Of a DNA stretch of 64,000 nucleotides, positions 22,601 to 34,936 are shown piece by piece; positions within the stretch are counted from its first letter, which is position 1; every line of letters begins with the position of its first letter. The translations under genes were made by a program, and so were the position numbers. This stretch comes from Mortierella sp. BCC40632. Its lineage: Eukaryota; Mortierellomycota; Mortierellomycetes; Mortierellales; Mortierellaceae. The notes under the pieces were generated by a model. It ran no database searches. It was not told the origin of the DNA and saw nothing but the letters and a program-made list of their open reading frames with translations. The stretch is from contig WAEK01000006.1 in NCBI GenBank assembly GCA_011634665.1, positions 2,920,001 through 2,984,000 of the forward strand, in the 5' to 3' direction.

Positions 22601-25600
22601 ATGGGGATGGTACCACCCGAGCCATGGCTAGAGTCCATCGCCTGAGAGAACAGAAAAGGCGACATGGGCCGTGATTCTGGGAACGGGAAGGGTGAGGGGA
22701 TGGGGATCTTGCCTCGTCTTTCTGTCTGTGCCTGTCGTCCCAAGAATCCAACACGTGAAAGTCCAAAGTCGGTCAGCTTGAGGTGTCCATTCTGGTCGAT
22801 CAAGAGATTGTCAGGTTTTAGATCGCTAATAAAATATGTAAAAAAAAGTAGAGACAAGAGTACACATATACAAAAGGGTACCCAGCATTAGAACACTAGA
22901 ATCGAGCGCAGTCAATGTACATCCAAGTAAAGAGAGCAAATAAAGAAAAAAGAAAAAAGAAAAAAGACTCACCGGTGAACAATGCCAGCGTTGTGCAGAT
23001 ACTCCAGTCCAAGAACCACCTCTCCAAGATAATTCCTCGCCCAATCTTCAGGCAAACGAGAAATCGCCTTGATCAAAGCCATGCAGTCCCCTCCATTCAG
23101 ATACTCCATCACCAAATAAAGATACTCTTTGCTCTGGAAGGAGAAATAGAGATTGACCACAAAGGGAGAATCCGTTTGGTTCATCAGGATCATTCGCTCG
23201 GCTTTGACGTTTGTCACCTGATTCTTGGCCACCATGTCCGACTTTTTCAACACCTTGATGGCATAGTAATCTCCTGTCGCTCGCTTCTTGGCCAAAAAGA
23301 CTGAACCAAAAGCACCTTTGGAAATAGGTTTGACAAAGTCAAAGTCCTTAATGCTCGGTGGTGTAGGTCGGGTCAGTGGCGTCGGCTGAGGGAACGATGG
23401 TGACAAGGGAGACTTTAGCAAAGCTGACAGAGAAATGTTTTCCGTAGGAGATCCATCCACGGACTGAGGAACCAACAATCGACTTGCTGTTTGAGGCGAA
23501 AGATGCGCCTCTGGGAAAAAGGAAGAGGCAGATTGAATGTCGACAAAAGATGGACGATGCTTGCGGGTCGTCGGAGACATGGCCGTGGCAGGTCTTTCAA
23601 CCTTTTCCATCTTGACAGCTGTCGCAGAGGACTCTGCAGAATCAGAGGCGCCTGTTCCATGATCAGAAGATGCCGAGGTCGTACGAGAAAGCTCGATCGA
23701 GGAACGATCCAAGGGCTCATCCACGGGCGAAGCCTGTTGTTCCACAACTTCGGGAACGTTGACACACTCGAGGTTACACGAAGGGACCAACCCTTCTTCA
23801 ATTCCGTATCCGCGCTTGCGTTCACGGTCATCCTCTTCTGCAATCTGTCGCATTTGTGTGACAAAGGCAGTCTTGTGATGGATCGCCGCATCCACACGCT
23901 CAACCACTGCCATAACGGATGCATCATTGCACAGAGGAGCAACCCAGCGAAAGACTTCAGACATTCTGGACTCGGATGCGGGTGATTGGATGGCAACACC
24001 ACTCTCTGGGTCCTCTGCTGACTTGTCCTCAGTATCGGCATCCCGTCCTGGTGTAGAGATGGCGAGTGCTGTACGGCAGATTGCTTGAAGTCCGTTCAGA
24101 ATCGTCAAATCTTGAGGATCTGGAGAATCACCCTCGGATGAATCTGACTTGGTACCATGTGTCTCCTTGAGGCTGTTAATGTGCGAGATCAACTCTCGTA
24201 ACAAATCATTGCAAAGCTGAAGCTCCATCTCGATCTTGTGCCATTCGGAGCAAATCTTGGAGTGCTTCTCGAAATACAAAGAAATGATGAGCTGCTCGCA
24301 AATATTACAGCGAACCTCTTGGATAGGGATTACGGGTGCATGAACTGATGCATTATCCATGGCAGCTCGTTGAGAGGATTCCTCATCGTCATATTCATCC
24401 ATTGGCTCGTCGCCATCCTCGAGCTGCTCCATCTCCTCTTCTGAATTTTCCGAGAGAGCAGACATGACAGAGTTGGAAGAGGACAAAGTTGTCTCTTCGG
24501 GTCCCAGGTAAGGTTGAATGGCCCACATGGTCCGTGTGGGCACTAATGACGTTCGGTCATAGATGAGCATTCCACGTCCAATCATCTTGAGGAAATGGGC
24601 CGACTCACCCTGGACAGAGATCCCCTGGATATAAGTAAAATGTTCCGACTGACTGGAGCTAGTCTCATCAAACGACGATGGAGGACTGTACTCGGAGAGA
24701 ATATGAAAAGTGAGCTCAAGTGTACTCTGGTCATCGTCCAAGAGTCGTTGAGTTGCGTCCCTGAAAATATTGACTTCATCCTCCATCAAAAAGTCACAGA
24801 TCGGTGTCTCCATGAGGCACTGCCAATCCGATCTAGCAAAGGCCAAAAGCAGAACAGACAAAAAAAAAAAAAAAAAAAAAAAAAAGTCGGTTAATTCAGG
24901 CTCCTGAGCACAAGACCAATCAAGACGGTGTGCGTCAAATTTCATGATATGAAGTTACCCTAGTAGGTCAGACCAACTTGGACTGAGATAGAGGACCCTG
25001 ATTTCATCCATTTCCAGACTGAGCTCCATGACAATGTTCTTGCTTTGACCACGCTCAGTCTCTCGCTTCAACTGCTGAATATCATCCTTGGTCAACCGCG
25101 CTTGTGAATCTGAGCCCTTTTCAAAAATCTCTGCCAAAGTGTCGATACTCACAAGTGCCATCGCGTCCTCTTCACTGTCACGAACCTCGGCCGCTGCATC
25201 AACATCCAGCCTCAACACCGACTGGTCCTTCATGGCCACTCCTTGTGTATCTTCCTCTTCCTCTTCCTCCTCAATCCTCCTCTCATCCTTCAACAGACCA
25301 TGAGAGGCTTCGTCTTTGGAAACGGGAACCACTTGATCCAAAGAATCTTCTGTAGCAACTACGCCCGTACCAGCCTCTGCTTCTTGCTTTCGATCCTGAG
25401 CAGCATTGGCTTCCTCGGGTTTGATAGCATAGATGCTGGTAGGTCGGGACACGTCTCGAGATTTGATCGGGATGTTGGCACTCTGCGTCCAGTGATTCCT
25501 CTCTACTTCCCACCATTGAACCACACGAGCAAGTCCCGCCACAGCCAACAGTGCCTTCACATACCAGGCTCGACAAGGCCAGTCGCGATTATAATCCCAG

Positions 25601-28600
25601 GCCTTGCCAATTACCTGTAGTTTCGTCACAAAGTTGGTACAGGCGCCCTTGTTGTCTAGAATGGTCTTCAAGGGTGTATCCAACATCAGCTGTGCCACTG
25701 AGATCAACTCCTGGAGCGTTAAAATAAAGGGCGTTGGTTGGTACGAATCCTCAGAGATCAAGGTGATGTTGGCATTCGGTGACGAGGTAGCAGGAGTTCC
25801 AGGAGAAAACGAAGAGTTGGACACATGTCGACGAGTAAGAGACGGCATACGAGACTGAGACCGATGAAGACTATCTCGAGTCATCTTACGATGCAAGGGA
25901 ATACTTCCACCATTCCATGAAGGGGAGGGGGACCAATCGCCCGAGTTCCTCGCTGAACGTTCTTTGCGTTCAACCTCCATGGGTGACTCATTGTCAGAGA
26001 CTTCTGGAAAGTATCCCTCACTAAACTCTTGAGGTCCATGTGGATAATCAGATCGAGGGGTCCGGTCTTCTTCATAGGATTCGGGTGTATCAACACCCCC
26101 ATCCAGTCGACGCCGTGCTGCATCTTCTTCCATCTCCATCTGACTATTCTCAATCCAACCTTCAATCTCCTCCACCTCGTTTTGATCCAGTTGCTGGGCA
26201 GTAAAATCAGGGACATTGTCGATGTCCTCTACATAATTCAATCCCTTTTCGACAAATTCATTGAGCCCATTAATGATCTTGCGCATCTCCTCATCGCAGT
26301 CTGCTTTGCATTGCTCCAACATGCTCCTGATCGTCTTGGTGGACCGCTCAGGTCCTGCCTGGTGAGGGCTGTGATCCGGTGCGTTGGCCGAGTTGATTCC
26401 AGCAGAATAGGAGGAGGTCCTGGCCATGACCGATCCGCGACGGACAATCGGTGGTGATGGGTTCACTTGAATCGAAAGACTTGGCTTCTCACGAGGGGAG
26501 GTTTTCGATCCCGGTGAAGACTTGGAGGATGGACTTGGAGGTTCTTGTGTCAAAGCTGTGGTCAACATGAGCGGCTTCTGTCGAGTTCCTTCTGGTGGCT
26601 TCTCAAACATTGAATGAGACACAACCGGTAGCTCCTTGACAGGAGGGCTAGGATGAACGGTGGTATGTTGGACCATAGGAGGAATAGGAGGAAGCTCTCG
26701 CTGAGGTGTGGGAGGTCGAGCCGATTTTTTCCCTTGGGGAATACGCTCAAGAGGCTCCATATGGGGCATAGGAGGCTCACCAGATTTCTTTGGCTGAACA
26801 AGAGACATTGACTTTCTTCTGACAGACTTCCACCAGTTGACGAGCTTGGGACCGAGGCCTCCTTTAATCGACTGTTGACTCTTTTGACTCGATATCGATA
26901 TTCCAGACGGGGACCTTGAGCTGATTCGGAGACCATAGGGTGGTTTAGAGCGCCGACTATTAGGTGAAAGAGAATCGGTCGAATGAATAGATCCGGGTGA
27001 CGTTGAGGGACCAGGGGGTGGAGTCGTGTGGACCGGAGATGAATCCGACTGCTTGAGCGTCGGAAGATCATTCAAGCTGTGGTCCTTGGATGGCGGAGAC
27101 ACAGACAAAGAAAGCGTTGGTGTCAGACATTGATCCTTTAGAGCCATCCGCGCCATTTTTTGCTCTTGATATTCCTCGAGCCAATCCACCCAAACGATTT
27201 TAGTTGGATTGGCGATCGAGACCCGTTTGATTTTCTGATCTGGTGAAGTCGAAGAAGCAACGCTAGCATCGATACTTTTCTGGTCCAGATCTGGTCGCCA
27301 CTTTTCCAGTTTGGCTCTCCTGGTCTGAGCAATGATCTCCGCATGAACAAGCGAAGGGTCGATCGAGTCCACAGAACGTCTTCGGAAGGGTTTTGCCTGT
27401 GTAGGTTCGGGTATCTTGGCAATCCCCTGGTTTTTGACTGGTTCAGTATGAGAAGAAGAATATAAAGGATTCAAACAGGAGATGGTTAATAATGATTTTC
27501 CTTTTTTTCTTTTTTCTCTCTTGCCTCCAATGTACATTCCGACAGTACGACCAAAAGCTAGACATAAAGAATAAGATGTACAAGAGAAGAAGACAGATAG
27601 AGATGGAGAAAGAGAAAAAATTGTGTGAGAGAGGGAGAGAGAGAACTTACATGCGTTGACAAAATCTACAGTTTCAAGATAGTTGGAATGCGGAAGTTCC
27701 GGAACAGAGGTATTGTTATCCGTCGGTCGGGCTCCAGTGACCGCCTGCGCAGTGGTGAGTCCACTCAGGGCTGATCCTGAAGCTTTGATCCCTTGATTCT
27801 TCCCACCCTGTCCTCCACCGACTCGAGGTGTATCCAGCGACAGATCGTCGACATCACCATCGTCGTCCTCTTTGGGTTCTTCTGCATGCGCAACAGGTTG
27901 GAATCCAGACTCATAGTGGAAACGAGCTCCTGCTTGTCGTCGTAGTCGTCGCTCATGTGCATCCACATCTGTGATCGATGCCTGTCGGGAATGTCCATGT
28001 CGAGGGCCTGGGGGTGCGAGGATCGGCGATGGCTTGTCAGAGATGGTGATTCCAGTCAGGGCTGGTCCTGCAAGTGGACTCGAGGCAGAGGATCTCACCA
28101 CAGGCATGATCTTTGGAGAACCCTTGGGTGAACTCTTGGGTGAAATATTGGGAGAGCGGGCAAGGAGTGGTGTTCTCATGCTAGCACTTAGTAACGAAGT
28201 GCCTGGAGCAATGATATGGTGCATCGATGGCTGTTGCTGAGGATGCTCATACTCTTGCGCGACATTCATGTCGATAAAGGAAGCCTTCCTCGACTTTACG
28301 AGATACCGGCCCGAGACGGACGAGCTCCGGGAGATGGATGGGGAAGGAGTATCTCTGTCTCTTTCCTTGTCCGAGTTACGATCCCGTGCAGTGTCGCTCG
28401 AGGCTGGACTCCGGAGATTCTCGAATGGGTTGTTAAGAGAGGCGCTCTCCATCAGAGAGGTAATGCTGTGACCCGTGTTGGGGGATCCAGATCGGGATAT
28501 CCGCTCCTGAGCCATGTACTGTGCAAACGATCCAGTCGGGATCGAGGTTGAATACGTGTTCAGCGAGGGCGACCCTTGGTTCCTGGGGGACCATTCATCT

Positions 28601-30381
28601 AGTGAGAGTTCATCCGTGATTGAAGCTCGACGTGATCGTGCGAGTCGTCCAATGGGCTTTGGCGAAGATGGCATTGATCCATGCTCAGAGTGTCCTCCAG
28701 CATCAATCCAGGATGTTCTCCTCGAGCGAATGAGATACTTGCCGCCACTGCCTAGACTAATATGTCCTGCACTCGCTCCACCACTGCTACTGCTGCCTCC
28801 TGCATCTGCGGGGGGTTTTGCCAAGAACGGTGTTTGGTCCCAATCGCTGAGGCTGTTTGAGACAGAGGTGGCAAGATTGGAAGGTCGACGGCTCGAAGTG
28901 CCAGTCCTAGGATGATGAAATGATCGGGGTGATTCAGGGATAGGTAGAGTATTGCTTGCAGTTCGGTAGTGGTGGAGAGAATGGGAGAGGATGTCGTCAG
29001 AGTCGTTCGAGGAGACAGAAGAACGACTGGAACGCCGGGTGAGAAGCGGTTGCGGGATCGGGATGCTTTTGAACTTTGAGTTGGAAGAGCCGGTGGTGTT
29101 TCCTTGATCGCCTACACTTGAGCTGGAGGTGGATCCAGAGGCGGTGGTGCTGGTGCTCCCATGATGAGCGTGACCGTGGTGAGGATGGCTGAGATGATGG
29201 AGGTGATGGAGTTGCCCTGACCCTGACCCTGACGAAGAAAGAGGAAGAGGTGGTGGTGGTGGTGGAGTAGAAGTAGCAGAGGAAGGAAGGCCTTGTTGCG
29301 CAGGGGGATGAGAAGAATGGGCTTGATAGGACGAATTGAACTGATCCGACGGTCTTCTTGGAATTCTGGAGGACTCGAACGACGACGCCGCTGAGGAGGT
29401 ACCAGAGGTTGACCCCAGGTTATCAAAAGAACTCTTGCGCCGTGAAGGGATCGCCGTCGCTGCTGCTGTCGTTGATGTTGCCGTTGTTGCTGTCGCTGCT
29501 GTTATTGCTGCTGTAGTCGAAGAAGTCGGAAATCGCCCTGTGCCAGGTCTCGGAGAAGAGTCTCTGCTCGTTTTGGCCGTGCTGGCATTGCTCTGCAACG
29601 AGTCCGAGTGGTGGAGAGAATGGAGCCGGGAGAGACTGGAGCTACTAGTGCTTCTGCTGCTACTACCAACGCCTTGGTGGCTGGCAAAGCCAATGGTGAT
29701 GGACGACATCTTGGGTGTCGCTGCTGGCATGAGGATCCGATCGCGCGCTGAATTGCTTTGGCTACCGTTGCTGCTACTACCACTGCTGATGGAACCGGTG
29801 TGACCGGTCCTTCCCCTGACATTAGCGGAGCCAAGGGTGGCGCCGGTGATGGCGAGTGCTGCTGCTGGAGCGGTGGTGGCGGGCGGAAGCTGGTCCGGTG
29901 TCTCGACTGACGGGGTTGCAGGCGAGAAAGTCAGTGAGGGGCTGCTGTCGGCTACATTGTGTAGCCACGAGAGAATTTGGAGGACAAGGTTCACACAAGT
30001 TAGTGGATGGCATCGATGCGTTGCGACCAGAGGTTCGGGGAAAGTGATTGCTGATCGTTGAGTTGGAGGAGGAGGAGAAGGAAAAAAGGAAAAGAAAGAG
30101 AACAAGAGAGAGAAAAGTGGAGTAGAAAGAGGAGGAGAAAGTGGGAGTGAGAGTGAGAACTGGGTCGCGATTGGTTAGGCATTCTTACAGACGGCATTCT
30201 CGTCGCGGTTGACCGAGTCGTGGCTGGGGCGGGGGTGTGGAGTGGGATGCTGACTGGTGTCGCTCTCGTCATCGCTGTCGAGGTCGTCTAAGTGCGGGCC
30301 GTGTGTTGTTGTGTGGGCGGGCGAGGAGTTTGGGTTGAGGGGAGAGGAGCGTTTGGTCTTGAGCTTCTCGGCGATCTTCAT
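19645..30381 (-). CDS. RIM15: RIM15/Cek1/Greatwall-type AGC kinase with zinc finger and receiver domain
   Basis: Seven exons: 30381..30189, 30050..27651, 27437..24959, 24832..22973, 22825..22186, 22058..20516 and 20354..19645. Phases agree throughout, giving about 3274 residues (yeast Rim15 1770). Order: a very long disordered N-terminus; a conserved block LQELISVAQLMLDTPLKTIL near residue 1460; a PAS-like stretch (LEMDEIRVLYLSPSWSDLLG) across the exon 3/4 junction; a finger CNIC-x11-H-x3-C near 1870; the kinase from about 2187 (SKGAFGSVFLA, YAIKVLKK, VHRDLKPDNLL, LTDFGLSRVGFLG); about 160 inserted residues before CVGTPDYLAPECVLG, a Greatwall-family hallmark; the AGC tail; and a receiver domain at about 2982-3100 (LVVDDNPISAK, FMDIRMP, VAVTAF, VKPVT). 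The acidic pair, phospho-acceptor Asp, Thr and Lys of receivers are all present. The family links TOR/PKA nutrient signals to quiescence through endosulfine and PP2A. Internal disordered exons could hide further small introns. Confidence 0.9.
20424..20456. repeat. Tetranucleotide microsatellite (AAAC) in a RIM15-like intron
   Basis: About eight AAAC units lie within intron 6 of the RIM15-like gene (20515-20355), close to its centre on the sense strand as GTTT units. Confidence 0.85.
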
Positions 30382-30704
30382 GCTTGCAGCGGTAATAGCT
30401 GCACTGGCATGTGCATGGACGCAAGGAAAGGTGCGATCGTGGGTAGAGTAGTGGACGAACGGACAAAGGAGATGCGTTGGACAAGGCGGATTGACAGGAT
30501 GGGATTAGTTTTTTTTTTGGCGAGAGTAGGGATGGCGCGTGGAAGGACGGGTGGGAGGAGGAAGAGTGGATCGGATGCGGATCGGAAAATGACAATGAGA
30601 ACTATGTGTCGATGGGTAGGAGAAGGAGAGAAGGAGAGGGAGAGAGAGAGAAAGAAAGGAGCGAGCGAGCGAGCGAGCAAGAGAAAGAGAGAAAGACGAG
30701 AGGC

Positions 30705-30758
<54 letters not shown>

Positions 30759-31574
30759 CGACCAGTGAGTGGAAAAAAAAAAAAAAAAAAAAAAAAAAGA
30801 GAGAGAGAGCGAGTGAGACGCAGAGGGGGGTATTGGCTGCAGTGGTACCAGCAATAACATCAACAGCAACAACCAACAAACACTAGCAACAGCAACAGCA
30901 CTAGCAATACCAATGCCAACAGCAACAGCAATAGCATTGTTGTTCAGACCCCACACACCACTTGCCCCGCCCTGCCCTTCACTGTTTCCCCCCACAGACA
31001 CACACAGAGTGAGAGAGAGAGACACACACACACGCATTCATGGCTCCACACGCACCGCCTCCTGACCAGGACCCTAGAACAGTCCATCGCTGTCTTCATT
31101 CCATTCCCATTCCTCCGCTCAAAGCACAGGGGAGAGGAAGAAGAAGAAGAGGAGATCATTCTTTTTTTTTTTTTTTTTCTCCATCACCAAGAAAAGCAGG
31201 AAAGTGCGGCTGAAGGGGCGTTCAGTTAGGTCTGGACAATGTCATGCCCGCCTGTCTATCTGTTCTGTCCTGCCTTCTTGCCTACCTGTCTGCCCGCGAT
31301 ACAAACCCCGACCTGCTGCCCATGCATGCGCCTGCTCACCTTTCTCTTTCTCTCTCTCTTTTCTCTCACTCTCACTCTCACTGCATATCCTTTTTGCGTT
31401 GCCCATCGGTGCTCTCTTTCTCTTTCTTTGGCCTTGTCTCCTCTCTCCAGGTCCAATCTCCATATCCATCAATATGTCCATCTGTCTCCACTCTCCCATC
31501 CCCCAAGACCCTCCTCTTCCCACTGTCTCTGCCAAACACTGCCTGGCCGCGGCATGCATGGTCACTCGCGCACA

Positions 31575-31615
<41 letters not shown>

Positions 31616-32610
31616 ACTCACTCGCCTCGTATCCTAAGATAAGACTCTTCTTCCTCTCCATCCCCTCCCCAAACCTTTGACCTATAGAGTTGGCTATCAT
31701 CCCCCCCCCTTCCCCGACATGGTACATTGGAGTCTAATAGTGCATGCAGCGTTTAATAGTGCTCATCGACTTAATTCTCTTCGGCGAGCATGCTCTCGTC
31801 GCGCTCCTTTCCTCACTTTCTCTCTTTTACTTTCTCTCTCTCTTCTCCCCCCTCCCCTGCGCGCTGCCACTTTTTTTTTTCATTTTATATTTTTTTTCTA
31901 TATGGCTCTTCATAAATGGCATAGCATCTGTATGGTTTGAAGCTCATCCTTCTCCAAGGAGTTGCTTGACCTTTTTTATTTTTTTGAAGTCCCTTGCATG
32001 GTACATGCTGACAGGACACTGCTTCAACGGTCCTTTTTACTACCCCCAAATATGTGTTCCTCCTTCCCATTATCTCCCTCATATACTCACACACTCTCTC
32101 TCTTCCTCCCATTGCTGCAAAGTGATACATCCCGAGAAGGGAGGCAGGGGTGTCTCCTCTCGAAACCAGACAGTTGTTTTTTCGGTCGAGGCTGCCCCGA
32201 TTGGCTCTTCCGAGAGTAGCAGCCGCAGATGCCCTTTGTGTTTTTTTTTTTTTTTTTTTTTACAGACCTATGTGGCCTATGGGCAGCGATGAAATGAACA
32301 AAGGACGAGAGACAGTCCTTCTGCTCTGGCTTACTAAAAGGGCCTGTTTGTCTGGACGCAGACCGTTGGCGATGTCTGTCTTTTTTTAAAAGGCTCATCA
32401 CGCGTCAACGTCAGTCAACGTCAGACGAAAAAAAAAAAAGGGACTGAAGAAAAAAAAAAGAAGAGAGAGTGGAGATACACTCTTCCCAAAAAGGGTCCGT
32501 GCCTTCATTGCCTCGCCTGGGCAGGAGGTGACCAATGAAAGGAATCCACTCTCTCTTCTTCTCTCTCTCGGGGTGACTCTTCTTTTAGCGTTGTTAGACT
32601 ACAACGGTCC

Positions 32611-32646
<36 letters not shown>

Positions 32647-33009
32647 TTTCTCTCTCGTACATTTCTCCTACCCTTTTTTTCTTTTTTCTTTCTTTCTTTC
32701 ATATTTAGCATAGAATGGAACAATCACAGGATTTGCTAGGTCGATCGAGCCACGGAAACCTGGGATAGAATTGGATTTGCTCAACCTTCTTGAAGACAGT
32801 CTCGACAGGGACACTGATGACTGCACTGTAGGACAATTTTGACTTTTTTTTCTTTCTGAACATCAAACTTGTGTGTCTCCCAATGATCGCCACTAAAAAA
32901 AAAAAAAAAAACCAATTTGCCCATTCTTTTTTGGACTGTCCCACAAACACTCCTAACACAACAACAACAACAATAACAGAAATTTGCTTGCCTCTTCTCT
33001 TTCTCTCTT

Positions 33010-33062
<53 letters not shown>

Positions 33063-34936
33063 ACAACAGATTGTTCATGCTCTGTGGTTGTTCGGTTATT
33101 GCTACCTTTTTCATTCATTTCTCTCAGCTGACTCGAACCATGGGCAAAATACCTATTGTTTCACTGAACAGTTCCAACCCACCTATTATCCACATGCTCG
33201 TCTGCATGTCTCGTACATCGCTCCGACTCAAAAAAAAAAAAAAAAAAAGTTCTATCTGATGCGGATCCGAACGCAGAAACGCCCAGTTTAGAGAATGATG
33301 GCAAAGGGAAAAAAAGAGTGAGCCCTCACAGGCGACTCTCCAAAAAAAAAAAAAAAAATGCCCTATAGGCGCTGTGTGTCCCTGAGCCTCTCAGTCGCTT
33401 CAGCCACGGACTCGAGAATTTCATCCGCAAAACGTGAGATGGTCTACTTGGGGAAGGTCCCTGTCATGGTTTGTGGCGTCTACTAATTTCAATCTCTTTT
33501 TTTTTCTTTTTTTCTTTTTTTTTTTTTTTTTTTTTTTTTCCGTTCTCACTCACTCGCTCACTCACTTTACAAACCTCATTGACACGTTGATAGACTGGGA
33601 CCGATAAGCGCCTTTTCCCTTCAATTGTATGTTTTTTTCCCCCTCATTTTTTAGACGTTTTTGGGTTCATTTTAGACATCAATGGCGCTTTGAGACCCGG
33701 ATACAAAGAATTCTCTTCCTTCCCAGATCTGTTGATTCACTAGCTCATGTCACTCCAATTTGTCAGAGAAACAACAAATAAGACTGAACCTAGCCGAGAT
33801 CAAGCCTAGGAACTGCATGAACTATGTAAGGCGTGACGAAAGAAGAAGAAAAAAAAAGGTACCACGCGTCGCCCTCCCTCACTTCTAGAATAAGCCGCTA
33901 ATGACGAGGTCTCTCCGGCTAGGTCTTATCGAGACAATAGCAATAGCAATAACAACAGCAAAATAGGGAGGGGAAGTGCTAGGATAACACCTCTATGAGA
34001 CCTGACTAGCAAGAGTGGGAAGGAGAAGGAAAACGCGTTTCCTATCTCTTTACATGGCTAAATCGACCTAATAATACAGGAGCTAAAAGAAAAGACAAGG
34101 AAAAGGAAAAGAATGTGGGATGTCACCGCGTTAACTCTGCCGATGGTCTGTGTGTATTTGAACAGTAGGGGTAGGGGGGATTGGTGGCAATGCCATTAAG
34201 GGGAGAGAAAAAGACAAGCTGAATGGGCTGCATGGAGTCCATGGTGATGCTCATGGACATGGCGTCAAAGTAGCAACTCGACCGTAAATCAACCTAACGA
34301 CACCTTTTTCGGTAAGCTTCTGGAGACAACAAAAAGAAAGGAAAGAATGAGCTCAATTATTGTCAACAGTCATGATTATCCAGGACAGAGGATCACAAGC
34401 TCAAGCGTAGAGAGAGAAGGAGAGAGAGAGAGAGAGAAAAAAAAATAGAGTGTGAGTGTTTTTAGGCCAGAAGGGAAAGGTTTTCCCATTTTGTGTTGCT
34501 CCACCTGTTCATCTTTGCTGGGCTCCTGGTGGCCAATCAGATTCAATAGATCGTGGGAATCAGTTCAGGGCATCATTGGGCCACTTCTCTACTCGTTGGC
34601 CCAGAAGAGAGAAGAGAAAAACGCGATCACTGGGTCATGGCTCGAAAGCACGCCACAAAATAGGTGGCCCAGTTCAGCTCAACTGGCTGTCGTCAGCGCT
34701 TTTTTTTTATTCTCCCCCTTCTCGTCTGTTTCCACGCACACACATTCGTCTCTTTCTTCTTTTCCTTTCTCCCACCACCATCACCATCACCACCACCACC
34801 ACCCTTCCTACCTCCTCATCTCTTTTTCTCTCTCTCTTTCTTTCATCCTTTCTCGCGTCACTTGTCTCCTGCCCAACGTCTTGCAATTACCATTAGCGTT
34901 TCTGTATATAATTCTGCCATTTGCCTTCATTCGGAA
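30382..34936. other. 4.5-kb divergent spacer without a convincing gene
   Basis: Lies between the starts of the RIM15-like gene (-) and TPP2 (+) and must hold both promoters and leaders. It is packed with GA/CT runs (30700-30753, 31578-31611, 32611-32634), CA runs (33020-33059), A/T tracts, and CAA/CAG-like triplets (30850-30935). Short protein-like fragments occur: 32834-32705 minus (SVPVETVFKKVEQIQFYPRF), 33249-33341 plus (VLSDADPNAETPSLENDGKG) and a 45-codon minus frame from about 34262 (MSMSITMDSMQPIQLVFFSP). None has a recognisable family or a coherent exon set. Confidence 0.5.
33020..33059. repeat. CA dinucleotide microsatellite
   Basis: About 20 CA units within the divergent spacer, preceded by a CT run. 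Confidence 0.9.

Noticed and set aside
30292..31680. Several overlapping frames of 60-220 codons on both strands
   Set aside because: Their content follows GA/CT/CA microsatellites in all frames; no domain, no consistent start.
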